Origin: Actinotalea caeni
GTDB taxonomy: Bacteria > Actinomycetota > Actinomycetes > Actinomycetales > Beutenbergiaceae
Assembly (NCBI RefSeq): GCF_009733795.1
Contig: NZ_WNXX01000004.1
Coordinates: 1 to 64,000 of the forward strand
Length of the DNA stretch: 64,000 nucleotides
Reading direction: 5' to 3'
The notes under the pieces are model-generated. The model saw only the letters and a program-made list of their open reading frames with translations. It made no database searches and was not told the DNA's origin. Shown here piece by piece: positions 16,997-25,614 of the stretch (its first letter is position 1; the number at the start of each line of letters is the position of its first letter). The translations under genes were made by a program, and so were the position numbers.

Positions 16997-17599
16997 GTGA
17001 GCGATAGGTACCGGCGCTTCCAGCGATCGCAACTGGAGCCCGAGGAAGCGGCCGAGGTCGAGCGTGTCGCTGCGATCGCCGCGGGGCTCGATGAGTACCT
17101 GACGTCGCGCTCCGAGGCGATCGACCATGCCCACCAGCTGCACGCCGGCTCGAAACTCATCCAGGACATCGTGGGCGACTACCTGGAGCCTCTGGGCTTC
17201 GTCGCTGAATACAAGGTGAGTGGGCCTGGTGACTACGCCGGCGCTGCCCGCGCAGACTTCTATTACCAGCCACCGGACGGCCACGGAATACTTGTCGAGG
17301 TCGAGCGCGGCGGGGTCCATACAAATAATCACGATCTCAAGGACCTCTGGAAGGCACACCTGTCACCACAGGTCCAGCACCTGTTCCTCATCGTCCCCAT
17401 GGCGAATTGGCGGGCAGACGGTCGCGCTCGCGAGCGGCCGTTCCAGCGGATGCCTTCCCGCTTTGCGGCGTTTTTCCAGAGTCCGCGGCAGTGGATCGAC
17501 ATTCTCAGCCTCCATGTGTTCGGCTATGGCCCCCTGGAGCTGCATCTCGACGGCGAGGACCCTTCGCCAGGTTCAACTGCGGGCGTCGGCACCTCCTGA
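16997..17599 (+). CDS. PD-(D/E)xK-like nuclease-fold hypothetical protein
   Basis: A 200-residue protein starting at GTG 16997 (another GTG lies at 16991). The central part has ARADFYY followed by GILVEVERGG: an Asp (residue 87) on one strand and Glu101/Glu103 on the next, with helical flanks. This is the strand-turn-strand layout of PD-(D/E)xK nuclease folds, although the final Lys is replaced by E/R. The following NNHDLKDLWKAHL and HLFLIVPM segments are typical of an uncharacterised family I associate with restriction-like folds. Active-site integrity is uncertain. No partner gene is evident. Confidence 0.6.
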   Translation: MSDRYRRFQRSQLEPEEAAEVERVAAIAAGLDEYLTSRSEAIDHAHQLHAGSKLIQDIVGDYLEPLGFVAEYKVSGPGDYAGAARADFYYQPPDGHGILVEVERGGVHTNNHDLKDLWKAHLSPQVQHLFLIVPMANWRADGRARERPFQRMPSRFAAFFQSPRQWIDILSLHVFGYGPLELHLDGEDPSPGSTAGVGTS

Positions 17600-17875
17600 A
17601 CCGCCGGCGTGGGCAGCGACGGAGCGCGCGGCGTTCAGGTTGACCCACCGTCTCCTGCACCCCTGTGCGCCGAGCTGTCGACGCCGCGATTCGTTGTGAC
17701 GGTCACCATGACATGACCGCTCGCGCAACCGGGTGGGATATCCACAGGCCGCTCGTATGCGCTGGACCGGCAGCGCATCGCGGTCTCTGCCGTGCGAAGC
17801 GAGCGGCATACTCGAGCCATGGTCGGGGGCGCGCGGGACCGCGAGGCCAGCCCAGTGCAGTCTCAGCTCCCCGCC

Positions 17876-19237
17876 ATGAGGACCCTCACCGCGCTTCTCA
17901 CCCTCACGAGAGACACCGCCACGCTCTGGTGGCGCACGTACCCGCGCCTCCTCACGTGGTTTGCCCTCGGCTTCGGCGTGCACCACCTCGGCCAGCACGC
18001 GTCGGCGCTGGTGGGGAGCCGGTACCAGCTGGTCGCGACGATGCTGTTCGTGGTCGGCGTGCTGGGCTGGTTGGCCTGTCTGGTCATGATGATCCACGCG
18101 GTGAAGCCGGCGCTGTGGACGCCGCGGCACCTGCGACCGGGCGGGGTGAGCGACGTCGTCCCGCAGCCCCTGTTCGCCGACGAGCGCGGCATCGACGTCC
18201 TCACCCTCGCGCTCGGTCCGTTCCTCGCCGTCTACTCGGTGTGGGGACTCGTCGAGGAGGAGGTGTCGGCGCTGTTCTTCGCCAACCTCAGCCGCGAGGG
18301 CCTGGCCGAGCCCGACTCCTGGTCGATCAGCTTCGCCCTCGATCGGCTCGGCTACTACGTCACGCTCACCGCGGGCGCCTGGCTGCTCGGCAAGCTCGTC
18401 ACCGTCCTGCGGGTGCGGCTGCGTGCCCGTGACGGCGTCGCGCTCGGCATGCGGGTGGTCTCCATCGCGGCCGACGGCACCGCCGTCTTCGGCCTGTTCG
18501 TCGCGCTCGGCATCGGCGCGGGCCAGCTCCGCGAGTGGTGGCAGGGCCGCATGATCTCCGTCTGGCTCGGGCAGACCTGGCGCGGCCTCGTCGACCGCCT
18601 GCCCAGCTGGCACCTGTGGTTCGACGCCACCCTGCCGGAGGTGGTGCGCGACGCCGTCACCTGGTTCTGGGCCACCCTGCTCCCCGCGATCTCCGACCGT
18701 CTGCTGCTGCCGCTCATGTGGCTCGCGCTCGCCGCCACCGTGTTCGGGTGGCGGGAGTTTCGGGGCCGCGACGTCGTCGCCGGCACCCGCCTGGAGACCG
18801 CCGGCGCCCGGCTCGACCACGTCACCGGCCGGGTCGGCGTCGACGCCGGCGCGGTACCGACCCTCGTCGCGCTGGCCACCGACGACCTCCGCACCAAGTA
18901 CCTGCCGGTCGCCAACGCGCTCCGGCTCGTCTGGCGCGCCGGCCCGCGGTTCGTGGGCGTGTACCTGGTCGCGGCCACCGCGCTGTGGGCGGCCGAGCTC
19001 CTCGCCTCCGAGCTGCTGCTGCGCGTCATCGGCCCGCAGCCCGACGACGTCTTCTTCGCGATGGACCCGCTCCTCGAGCTGCTGCTCGGGGCGGTATTCG
19101 TCACCGGCTCGATCGCGCTCTACGCGACGGCGTTCGACCGCGCCGTCGCCGCGGTCACCGACACCCCGTGGCGGCCCGGGCGGACGTCGACGGCGTCGCC
19201 CGCTCAGCGCGTCAGCCGCACCAGGCCGGCCTTGTAG
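17876..19237 (+). CDS. polytopic membrane protein of unknown function
   Basis: A 453-residue protein rich in hydrophobic helices: clusters at LLTWFALGFGVHHL, ATMLFVVGVLGWLACLVMMI, LALGPFLAVYSVWGLV, a VSIAADGTAVFGLFVALGIG helix, and four or more in the C-terminal half. No transporter signature is recognised. The ATG at 17876 (MRTLTALLTLTRDT) is chosen because the protein chemistry begins there; in-frame starts at 17792 and 17819 would add a polar leader. Its last 34 nt overlap the convergent minus-strand gene that follows. Confidence 0.7.
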   Translation: MRTLTALLTLTRDTATLWWRTYPRLLTWFALGFGVHHLGQHASALVGSRYQLVATMLFVVGVLGWLACLVMMIHAVKPALWTPRHLRPGGVSDVVPQPLFADERGIDVLTLALGPFLAVYSVWGLVEEEVSALFFANLSREGLAEPDSWSISFALDRLGYYVTLTAGAWLLGKLVTVLRVRLRARDGVALGMRVVSIAADGTAVFGLFVALGIGAGQLREWWQGRMISVWLGQTWRGLVDRLPSWHLWFDATLPEVVRDAVTWFWATLLPAISDRLLLPLMWLALAATVFGWREFRGRDVVAGTRLETAGARLDHVTGRVGVDAGAVPTLVALATDDLRTKYLPVANALRLVWRAGPRFVGVYLVAATALWAAELLASELLLRVIGPQPDDVFFAMDPLLELLLGAVFVTGSIALYATAFDRAVAAVTDTPWRPGRTSTASPAQRVSRTRPAL

Positions 19238-19731
19238 CCCAGCGACAGGTCGACGTAGAGGGTGTCGACGGCGTCCGCGGGCACCTGGAACACGTACCCG
19301 ACGGTGAGCGGCTCGCCCGGGCGGATCGGGTCGTCGCTCGGCCCGTCGCAGGAGTACACCTCTGTGCCGGCGACGTCGATGAGCAGCTCGTTGTCCCACC
19401 GTCGGCCCGCGGCGTCGTAGGCGGTGGGGTCGCAGTAGCGGGGCTCGCGCGGGCCGTCGATCTCGGTGGTGAGGAGGATGCGCACGAGCATCGCGCCGTC
19501 GAGCGCCTCGACCCACTCCTCCTCGGCGTCCGCCACGGCGGGGAGGCGCGGGGCGACGTCGAACACGTCGAGGCGGTAGGAGGCGCCGTCGATCTCGACG
19601 CTCTCGCCCACGCCGAGCACGACGTCGGGCCGGGGGTTGCGAGCGCTCCAGTGCAGGCTGCCCTGCCAGGCCGCGACGCCGAGCGCGAAGGCGACGGCGG
19701 CGAGCAGGCCGACCAGCGAGCGGCGGGTCAC
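19204..19731 (-). CDS. membrane-anchored/secreted hypothetical protein, paralogue 3
   Basis: A 175-residue protein with an N-terminal hydrophobic helix (LVGLLAAVAFALGVAAW) and an extracytoplasmic beta-rich domain (LGVGESVEIDGASYRLDVFDV, then EPLTVGYVFQVPADAVDTLYVDL). This resembles the DUF4352-type accessory-domain architecture seen in many Gram-positive surface proteins. Two Cys residues could form a disulfide. It follows two proteins of the same plan, overlapping the previous gene by 4 nt, so the trio forms an operon of probable paralogues. Function unknown. Confidence 0.7.
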   Translation of the reverse strand: MTRRSLVGLLAAVAFALGVAAWQGSLHWSARNPRPDVVLGVGESVEIDGASYRLDVFDVAPRLPAVADAEEEWVEALDGAMLVRILLTTEIDGPREPRYCDPTAYDAAGRRWDNELLIDVAGTEVYSCDGPSDDPIRPGEPLTVGYVFQVPADAVDTLYVDLSLGYKAGLVRLTR

Positions 19732-20297
19732 GGCGTCACCGCCAGGCTCGGCTCGCCGAGCTCGATCGGCGTCGCGACGGGCGTGGTGTCCTCGGTGAGG
19801 TCGAGGTCGACGCGGACGGCGACGTCGTAGGTGATGAACGTGCCGGTGGGGGGCTCGAGCAGCAGGCGGGCGCCGTCGAGGCGGTCGGGCGGCACCTGGA
19901 ACACGAAGGTGCCGGTGCCGGTGAAGCCGGGCGGCGTGAAGGGCGGGTGACCGAGGTTCGTCTCGGGGCGGGGTTCGTAGCGGTGCCCGGTGGTGGTCAC
20001 GAGCCAGACGTCGCCGGAGAAGGACACCGCCTCGGTGAACGCGTCGGCGGCCACCTCGACGACGACGAACATCGCGTCCGTGACCAGCGGCTCGGAGTAC
20101 TCGTCCTTCTGCACCTGGCGGCCCACCTGGACGTCGAGCACGCGCGCCGCGAACGTCGAGGAGGCGCCGGTCTCGCCGACGGCGACGTCGGCGTAACCCA
20201 TCGGCACGCCCTCCTCCCGGTCGCCGACCCCGACGGCGATCGCGGCGACCACCGCGAGGCAGCCGGCGAGCGCCGACCAGTCCCGACGGCGGCTCAC
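19728..20297 (-). CDS. membrane-anchored/secreted hypothetical protein, paralogue 2
   Basis: A 189-residue protein starting at a GTG (MSRRRDWSALAGCLAVVAAIAV) that overlaps the stop of the upstream gene by 4 nt. One N-terminal transmembrane or signal helix precedes an extracytoplasmic domain with FAARVLDVQVGRQV, MFVVVEVAADAF and a closing TGTFVFQVPPDRLDGARL strand pattern like that of its two neighbours. It is probably an envelope-associated beta-sandwich protein. No catalytic motif is visible. Confidence 0.7.
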   Translation of the reverse strand: MSRRRDWSALAGCLAVVAAIAVGVGDREEGVPMGYADVAVGETGASSTFAARVLDVQVGRQVQKDEYSEPLVTDAMFVVVEVAADAFTEAVSFSGDVWLVTTTGHRYEPRPETNLGHPPFTPPGFTGTGTFVFQVPPDRLDGARLLLEPPTGTFITYDVAVRVDLDLTEDTTPVATPIELGEPSLAVTP

Positions 20298-20875
20298 GGC
20301 TCCTCCCTGAGGTCGGTGAGCGGGAGGGTCACGACCGCTGCGACGTCGTCGAGGCGCCACTCCCGGAACAGTGGGCCTTGGGCGTCGACCTCGTCACGGA
20401 CGACGACGGTCACGGTGTCGGGGACGGTCCCGATCGGCGGCTGCGCGTCGTCGTCGCCACGGGGCGGCCAGGTGCGGACGAGGAGGTAAGTGCGGGTGAT
20501 GTCGGGGTCGAGCTGGGTGCTCCAGACCCCGTTGCTCCCGAACCCCGGCTCGGGCTCGGGACCGCCCGGGACGACGAGGGTGACGAGACCCTCGGGGAGC
20601 GCGTAGGTCGACTCGCGATCGGTGAGGGTGACCGTGAGGTGCAGGCGGATGCGGGTGTCACCGGGCCCGAACGCGTCGGAGTCGATGAGCTCCGCCTCAT
20701 CCACCGTGATCCGCCAGCGGGCGAGCGTGATCTCCTCACCGGGGTCCACGGCGGGACCGGCGTACCCCTCGGCGTCGCGGAACCCGCCGGCGAGACCGAC
20801 GGCGGCCACGAGGGACGCGACGGCTGCCAGGGGCACCAGCCACCGCCTCAGCAGCCCGGCCTGACGCACCCCCAT
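20294..20875 (-). CDS. membrane-anchored/secreted hypothetical protein, paralogue 1
   Basis: A 193-residue protein. MGVRQAGLLRRWLVPLAAVA begins an N-terminal anchor helix, followed by an extracytoplasmic domain with EEITLARWRITVDEAELID and IRLHLTVTLTD. It matches the plan of the next two genes. I preferred the ATG at 20875 because the longer in-frame alternative (20992) would run into the divergent zinc-ribbon gene starting at 20977. It is the first gene of the three-gene unit. Confidence 0.65.
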   Translation of the reverse strand: MGVRQAGLLRRWLVPLAAVASLVAAVGLAGGFRDAEGYAGPAVDPGEEITLARWRITVDEAELIDSDAFGPGDTRIRLHLTVTLTDRESTYALPEGLVTLVVPGGPEPEPGFGSNGVWSTQLDPDITRTYLLVRTWPPRGDDDAQPPIGTVPDTVTVVVRDEVDAQGPLFREWRLDDVAAVVTLPLTDLREEP

Positions 20876-20976
20876 GCCAGCACGGTACTCAGGCAGTCTC
20901 TGCCGCCGCTTGGGAGGCGGTGGTGGGGCGTCGATCCGCGCGAGGACGTCGTCGCAGAAAGGTGAGACCCTAGGGT

Positions 20977-21528
20977 GTGGCGGATCAGGCAAGGGACGAG
21001 CGATGGCTGGGCGTCAACGACGCCGCCAGCGCCTGGGCGAGCGCCGCACGGGAGGTGCTGACCGAGGTGGCCGGCAGCTACCTCGGGGTCATCACCTACT
21101 TCGATCTCGGCGACCAGATCCAGGCGCGCACGGGGCTGCGCTCGCGCGCGCTGTTCCACAACTGGATCGCCGGCGTCATCGGCAACGTGGTCGCCCAGTG
21201 TCGGGCTGAGGGGCTGCCGCCGCTGGGGTCGCTCGTCGTGCACCGGATCGACGAGAAGCCGGCCCCGGACGAGAGCACGGTGCTCGACCGTCTCGCGTGC
21301 TACCGCCGCTACGCCGACGACGTCCCGGCCGAGGTCATCGCGCTCGCCGACGACGCCGCCCGGGCCAAGGCGGCCGCGAGCGCGGCAGCGATCCGCGAGC
21401 GCGTCGCGAAGGCGAGCCGCACCACGCAGTCGCGGCGCCCGATCAAGCGCGAGGACCTGCCACCCAAGATCTGCCCGACCTGCTTCGTCGCGCTTCCGGC
21501 GTCGGGGGTGTGTGACGCCTGCGGGTAG
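20977..21528 (+). CDS. zinc-ribbon protein with conserved N-terminal domain (paralogue A)
   Basis: A 183-residue protein from GTG 20977. The N-terminal 100 residues contain TEVAGSYLGVITYFDLGDQ, QARTGLRSR, VAQCRAEGLPPLGSLVVH and LACYRRYADDVP. A charged linker leads to a C-terminal zinc ribbon, KICPTCF then CDACG, four Cys at the extreme end. A close paralogue lies at 53308-53868 with the same order. The N-domain faintly recalls the winged-helix DNA-binding part of alkyltransferase-like proteins (ITY-DL and LPPL-SL-H), suggesting a nucleic-acid role, but this is speculative. Confidence 0.75.
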   Translation: MADQARDERWLGVNDAASAWASAAREVLTEVAGSYLGVITYFDLGDQIQARTGLRSRALFHNWIAGVIGNVVAQCRAEGLPPLGSLVVHRIDEKPAPDESTVLDRLACYRRYADDVPAEVIALADDAARAKAAASAAAIRERVAKASRTTQSRRPIKREDLPPKICPTCFVALPASGVCDACG

Positions 21529-21616
21529 GTGGGGAGGAACTTCGGTGCCCCCCAAGGCGCGCAGCGGTGGTTCCGGGCCGGGCCACCGGGGACGGATCCC
21601 GGCGGGCTGCTCCCGG

Positions 21617-22012
21617 TCAGTCGACGCCGTCAACCTCGCTCGTGCAGTCGTAGAGCCAGCAGAGCCTGAACAGGACGTGCATGCCCTCGGGGACGTCGCC
21701 ACTGCCATCGGGGGTGCCGAGGTCGGAGGTACGGGAGCGGTCGGCGGCAAACCATTCGGTGTTGACGGTGTAGCCGAAGCGGTCGGTGACACGCACCTCG
21801 ACCAGGACCGGGATGCCGTCTCCTGACCGGGCATCGGTGACCATCAGCGTCTCGTCGCGGGGGACGAAGTTGGCGTGGCAGACGACGTGGCTCTCATCGA
21901 GCCGCCACAGGGGTAGCGACCCGGCGACGCAGCCCCAGTCTCGCCAGTGCCCGGACATCGTGTTGACAGCGACGACCAGAACGTGGATCAGAGGGCGTAG
22001 TCCGGAGGACAC
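21617..22012 (-). CDS. hypothetical protein
   Basis: Up to 131 residues; the real start may be the internal Met near 21958. The C-terminal part has IPVLVEVRVTDRFGYTVNTEWFAADRSR, a plausible beta-rich fold, and ends LCWLYDCTSEVDGVD. No family is recognised and no ribosome site decides the start. Codon use is ordinary for the window, so it is probably a real but unclassified gene. It is the last gene before the island. Confidence 0.45.
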   Translation of the reverse strand: MSSGLRPLIHVLVVAVNTMSGHWRDWGCVAGSLPLWRLDESHVVCHANFVPRDETLMVTDARSGDGIPVLVEVRVTDRFGYTVNTEWFAADRSRTSDLGTPDGSGDVPEGMHVLFRLCWLYDCTSEVDGVD

Positions 22013-22564
22013 CAGATCCCGGCCGTACCAACAGCCAAGCGGAACTCCTCCGTGACTCCTTTGTCCTCAACACGCCCTATGGTGCGATCGCGCCCTTCCG
22101 ACGGCAGCCGTAGTGTTCGACTGTGCCGCACATCCACCGCCTCTCTGCTCGTAGCGTGGCTGCGGCCTGGCCCAGGCGCCCGAGCTGGCTACGCGACGGG
22201 GCTGCCCCCGCACGTGACGCCCTCGCCATTGGGCTTCGCTCCCGGAACCGTGGCGCTGTTACCGCAAGCGAACGGTGCGCCATCTCGCCAATGTCAGACT
22301 TCCCTTATAGCGTCGCGTGTATGAACGTCAGACCTGGGACGAACGCCAATGCAACGTGCGTGGTCCATGGCGCCATCCACGGCCTGACCGTCGTGTGGCG
22401 TCGCCCACAACTTGCTGGTCCACTCTCGTCAGGCTTTGCGGCATGCGACCAGTGGCCAAGGGCACAACGACGAGCGCACGGCAACGAGCGATCTGTTTCG
22501 CGCAGCGACTCGCTGTATGGAATCTCGCCACAGTTCCTGGCGACGGACCGGGGGTGGTAACGTA
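22013..22564. other. noncoding left flank of the defence-like island
   Basis: About 550 nt without a convincing gene. Short frames on both strands have no ribosome site and no recognisable product. Base composition begins to shift here from the very G+C-rich backbone toward the more A+T-containing island. A TTATAG hexamer at 22305-22310 could be a -10 box for the methyltransferase gene, but no good -35 partner is visible. Confidence 0.45.
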
Positions 22565-23743
22565 ATGTCCCCCAAAAAGCGTTACGCGGCAATCTCTCTC
22601 TTCGCCGGATGCGGAGGCATGGACCTCGGGCTCGAGCATTCTGGCCGCGCCAGCGTCGTGTGGGCGATAGACAACGATCACTGGGCCGTTCAGACTTATC
22701 GGCGCAACCTTGGCAGCCATATAGTCGAAGGCGACATTACTCAGGAGCCCGTGCCCGACGTTACCTGCGATATCCTTGTCGCCGGCCCGCCTTGCCAGGA
22801 CTACTCCACGCTGTGGAACCACGACGGTCTCCTCACCGCGCGCGGTAACCTGTTCCGTCAGGTCGCGAGATACCTCGACGCACTGCAGCCAGCGGCTTTC
22901 GTACTCGAGAATGTCCCAGGCCTCCTGTCGGCGAACGGAGGAGTGGCCTGGACGTTGGTACGGCACGCACTAAAATCGCCGAGCAGCTTCGTCGCCACAC
23001 AACCAGCGCAAGGACGCCGGCGGGGTGTCCATTACGACATCAGCGCCCAGGTGGTCGATATGGCCGATCTGGGTGTACCCCAGCACCGAGAGCGACTCAT
23101 AGTGCTCGGCGTGCGTCGCGACTTGGGAGTGCGGCCACCAATAATTCCCACTCCCTTCCAGGGTTCTCCTCGTACAGTGAGGGACGCGCTCGACACGGAC
23201 CCTCTGCCCGAGGATGCTGCCAACCACGAGAGAGGGCTCGATAGTCCAGACGTAATCGAGCGGCTCAAGCTCATTCCGCCAGGTGCAAATTACGAGGCTA
23301 TCCCGCCTGACCACCCTCTCGCAGTCAAGGGCCTAATCAGTCACGTATATAGACGACTAGACCCAAACAAGCCCTCATATACAATAATCGCTGGCGGAGG
23401 CGGCGGCACCCACGGCTACCATCACATCGAGCCGCGCCGGCTGTCAAACAGAGAGAAGGCTCGGCTCCAGGGCTTCCCGGACGACTTCATCTTCGAGTTC
23501 GGCGATAGCACTCGAGACCGCAGGTCGGCCTACCCCCGGGTCCGGCGGCAAATCGGCAATGCCGTGCCACCTCCCGCAGCCAAACTTATCGTGAGCGCGC
23601 TGGCCGACGTACTGTCCAAAGCCGGCGTACCTGCGCGCACTGCATCAGCGCTCCGGGCCGCCCGGCGTGGAGAGCACTCGCTCTCAATCGCCTCCATAAC
23701 AGAAGATCCCATTACTCGTGAAAAGGTGGCCGTAGGCCAGTGA
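22565..23743 (+). CDS. dcm: C5-cytosine DNA methyltransferase
   Basis: A 392-residue enzyme with all key m5C motifs in order: motif I SLFAGCGGMDLGLE, motif IV GPPCQDYST with catalytic Cys77, motif VI ENVPGL, motif VIII QHRERLIVLG and motif X RQIGNAVPPP. The target-recognition region lies between motifs VIII and X (about residues 200-300). It transfers methyl from S-adenosylmethionine to C5 of cytosine at an unknown site. The ATG follows GGGGGTGG. Its TGA overlaps the GTG of the next gene, tying it to the three-gene module downstream. It is probably the modification arm of a restriction-type defence system. G+C is visibly lower than in the flanks. Confidence 0.95.
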   Translation: MSPKKRYAAISLFAGCGGMDLGLEHSGRASVVWAIDNDHWAVQTYRRNLGSHIVEGDITQEPVPDVTCDILVAGPPCQDYSTLWNHDGLLTARGNLFRQVARYLDALQPAAFVLENVPGLLSANGGVAWTLVRHALKSPSSFVATQPAQGRRRGVHYDISAQVVDMADLGVPQHRERLIVLGVRRDLGVRPPIIPTPFQGSPRTVRDALDTDPLPEDAANHERGLDSPDVIERLKLIPPGANYEAIPPDHPLAVKGLISHVYRRLDPNKPSYTIIAGGGGGTHGYHHIEPRRLSNREKARLQGFPDDFIFEFGDSTRDRRSAYPRVRRQIGNAVPPPAAKLIVSALADVLSKAGVPARTASALRAARRGEHSLSIASITEDPITREKVAVGQ

Positions 23744-25614
23744 ACGAGACTCCAACCCACGAACCAGACGAACTGCCTGCGGTCGCGGCGCTAAGGCTGC
23801 TCTCGGTCTTCAGCGCGCATCAGGGCGGCGCTTACCGCGAGCATTTCGGCGCGCTTAGCGACGCCCTCGGCGCCGACGTAGAGACGAAACTAGCGCGATT
23901 TGTCGTGAATTGGGCTGCTGAACGCACCGCTGGAATTGTGGTGTTGACCGGTAACGCTGGCACTGGTAAGACAGCGGTCGCCGAAGCTTACTGCAAAGCC
24001 ACGGGCTCTGCGCTGCCCACGGAGGACACTCTTGTAGAAATCGCTCCCGGACAACGTGTCGTTAAGGACCTGTCCGGACTACCAGACGCGGAATCCCGGG
24101 CAGCGGTCGTCCGCACCGTCCTGGAGCTGGGCAGCGGCCAGACCCTGCTATGCGCCAACGAGGGTGTGTTGCGCGATGCTCTCACCGACACGGGCGCCAC
24201 CGAAGTGGCGCACGTCCTGGACCAGGCTCTGCGCCACGGCGCCACCAGGGTCCGAAACCTTACCATCGTCAACGTCAACCGCCAGCGGCCAACGGGTGAC
24301 CCGTTATGGGGTCAACTGATCGACTACGTCACTCGAGAAGAAATCTGGGGAGGCTGCGCTGATTGCCCGTTTGAGAGCGGGGGCTGCCCCATGCGGAGTA
24401 ACGCGGAGCGCCTGCGCCGAGGTGACGTGCGCGAGCAGCTGCGCACCTTGGTGCGCGTGGGTAGTGGTGAGGCAGTACCGACCCTGAGGGAAGTACTGGC
24501 AATTCTGGCCTGGGCAATCGTGGGTCCGCACAGCTGCAGTGTCGTGAAGAAGGCTCATCGTGATCGTGGCGCCAGCGCCTTCACCGCTACCGACGGCTAC
24601 TTCGGACGCATTCTGGGCCAGGGCCTTGCAGCCAGCGCTTCCGAACGATCCCCGTTGCTGACCGGGATGCGACGCTCGGGCCTGGGTGCCGTTAGCGACC
24701 TAGAAGTGGATGGCTGGTTGCGGGACGCGAGCGGCGCACCCGAGCGTGTCCGGCAGATTGCTGGCGACCCACACATCACGCGTCCCGACCACTGTGTGAC
24801 AGGCCGCACCTCCGGACTCGCCGGCTCCACATCGCCACTTGACCGCGTCCGCACCGCGCAGGGCGAGCTAACCTTCTACGCACTGGGGGAAATGGTCAGC
24901 ACTGACGAGGACCCGACACGGGTCGAGGACGGCCTCGACGCCTTGGTTCATGGCGACGGGGTGTCTAACGCACCGGCGGAGCGCCTCTGGCGGCAGCTGG
25001 TCTTCTTCGAGGCCTCGGAAGACTTGGGGGGCGAGAAGGCAGCCGCACGTCGCCTCTTGGACTATCGCCATGTGGTCGACCTGGTCGAGCTCGCCAGGAA
25101 GACAGCAGCAGGTGGCGACACCGTCATCGAACTAAACGAGATTGTTCGAGGTCTCAATTTCCTGGTCACCGGATTCTCGAGCCCAAACGAAGGCCTGATT
25201 GTCCCCGACCCTGCATGCCTATTCGCACGAGATCCCGGATCCTTCCGGCCGGCGCAGCCTTCCCTGGTTCACAGCCAAGTTCAGCTGGAAAGCCTAAGCC
25301 TGCGCGTTCCTGACAGTGGTCTCGTCGAAGAGTTGTTGGACGTCGATCACGTCGACGTTGAGCTGATCGTTCAGGACAATCCAGACCTCGCTCTGCGGAT
25401 CAGTCCTCGCATGTACGAAGCGATCCGGGAAGCTGCTGCGTTCCAAGGACCGGTCGGCCAGGGTGTAGCAGAAATGAACGACTTGCGTGGCTTCTACGGT
25501 CGACTCGCCGCTCACTTGGCCACGGATCGGTCGCTGCGAGTCGCCGATCCAGACTCGAACCCGCCAGCTCTAGTGACAATTTCCCTGCCACACTTCGTTA
25601 AGCGAGCCACCTGA
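23740..25614 (+). CDS. P-loop ATPase, DndF/DptF-like candidate restriction component
   Basis: A 624-residue protein. Walker A is TGNAGTGKTAVAEAYC, with the P-loop at residues 71-78. A Cys cluster, CADCPFESGGC (Cys206, Cys209, Cys216), could bind zinc or an Fe-S cluster. The long C-terminal half is helical, with a VDHVDVELIVQDNPDLALRI segment. Size, position and this layout recall DndF/DptF, the ATPase of phosphorothioation-dependent restriction, though I cannot confirm homology without profile searches. The GTG start overlaps the methyltransferase stop and the TGA overlaps the next ATG, so expression is strictly coupled. It is probably an NTP-driven regulator or assembly factor of the complex. 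Confidence 0.65.
   Translation: MNETPTHEPDELPAVAALRLLSVFSAHQGGAYREHFGALSDALGADVETKLARFVVNWAAERTAGIVVLTGNAGTGKTAVAEAYCKATGSALPTEDTLVEIAPGQRVVKDLSGLPDAESRAAVVRTVLELGSGQTLLCANEGVLRDALTDTGATEVAHVLDQALRHGATRVRNLTIVNVNRQRPTGDPLWGQLIDYVTREEIWGGCADCPFESGGCPMRSNAERLRRGDVREQLRTLVRVGSGEAVPTLREVLAILAWAIVGPHSCSVVKKAHRDRGASAFTATDGYFGRILGQGLAASASERSPLLTGMRRSGLGAVSDLEVDGWLRDASGAPERVRQIAGDPHITRPDHCVTGRTSGLAGSTSPLDRVRTAQGELTFYALGEMVSTDEDPTRVEDGLDALVHGDGVSNAPAERLWRQLVFFEASEDLGGEKAAARRLLDYRHVVDLVELARKTAAGGDTVIELNEIVRGLNFLVTGFSSPNEGLIVPDPACLFARDPGSFRPAQPSLVHSQVQLESLSLRVPDSGLVEELLDVDHVDVELIVQDNPDLALRISPRMYEAIREAAAFQGPVGQGVAEMNDLRGFYGRLAAHLATDRSLRVADPDSNPPALVTISLPHFVKRAT

Noticed and set aside
17573-19516. 647-residue minus-strand open frame
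   Set aside because: Antisense to the polytopic membrane protein, with low-complexity Arg/Glu/Gln content and no family likeness.
22123-22560. 145-residue plus-strand gene before the methylase
   Set aside because: No ribosome site, no family resemblance and shifting composition; not convincing as a gene.
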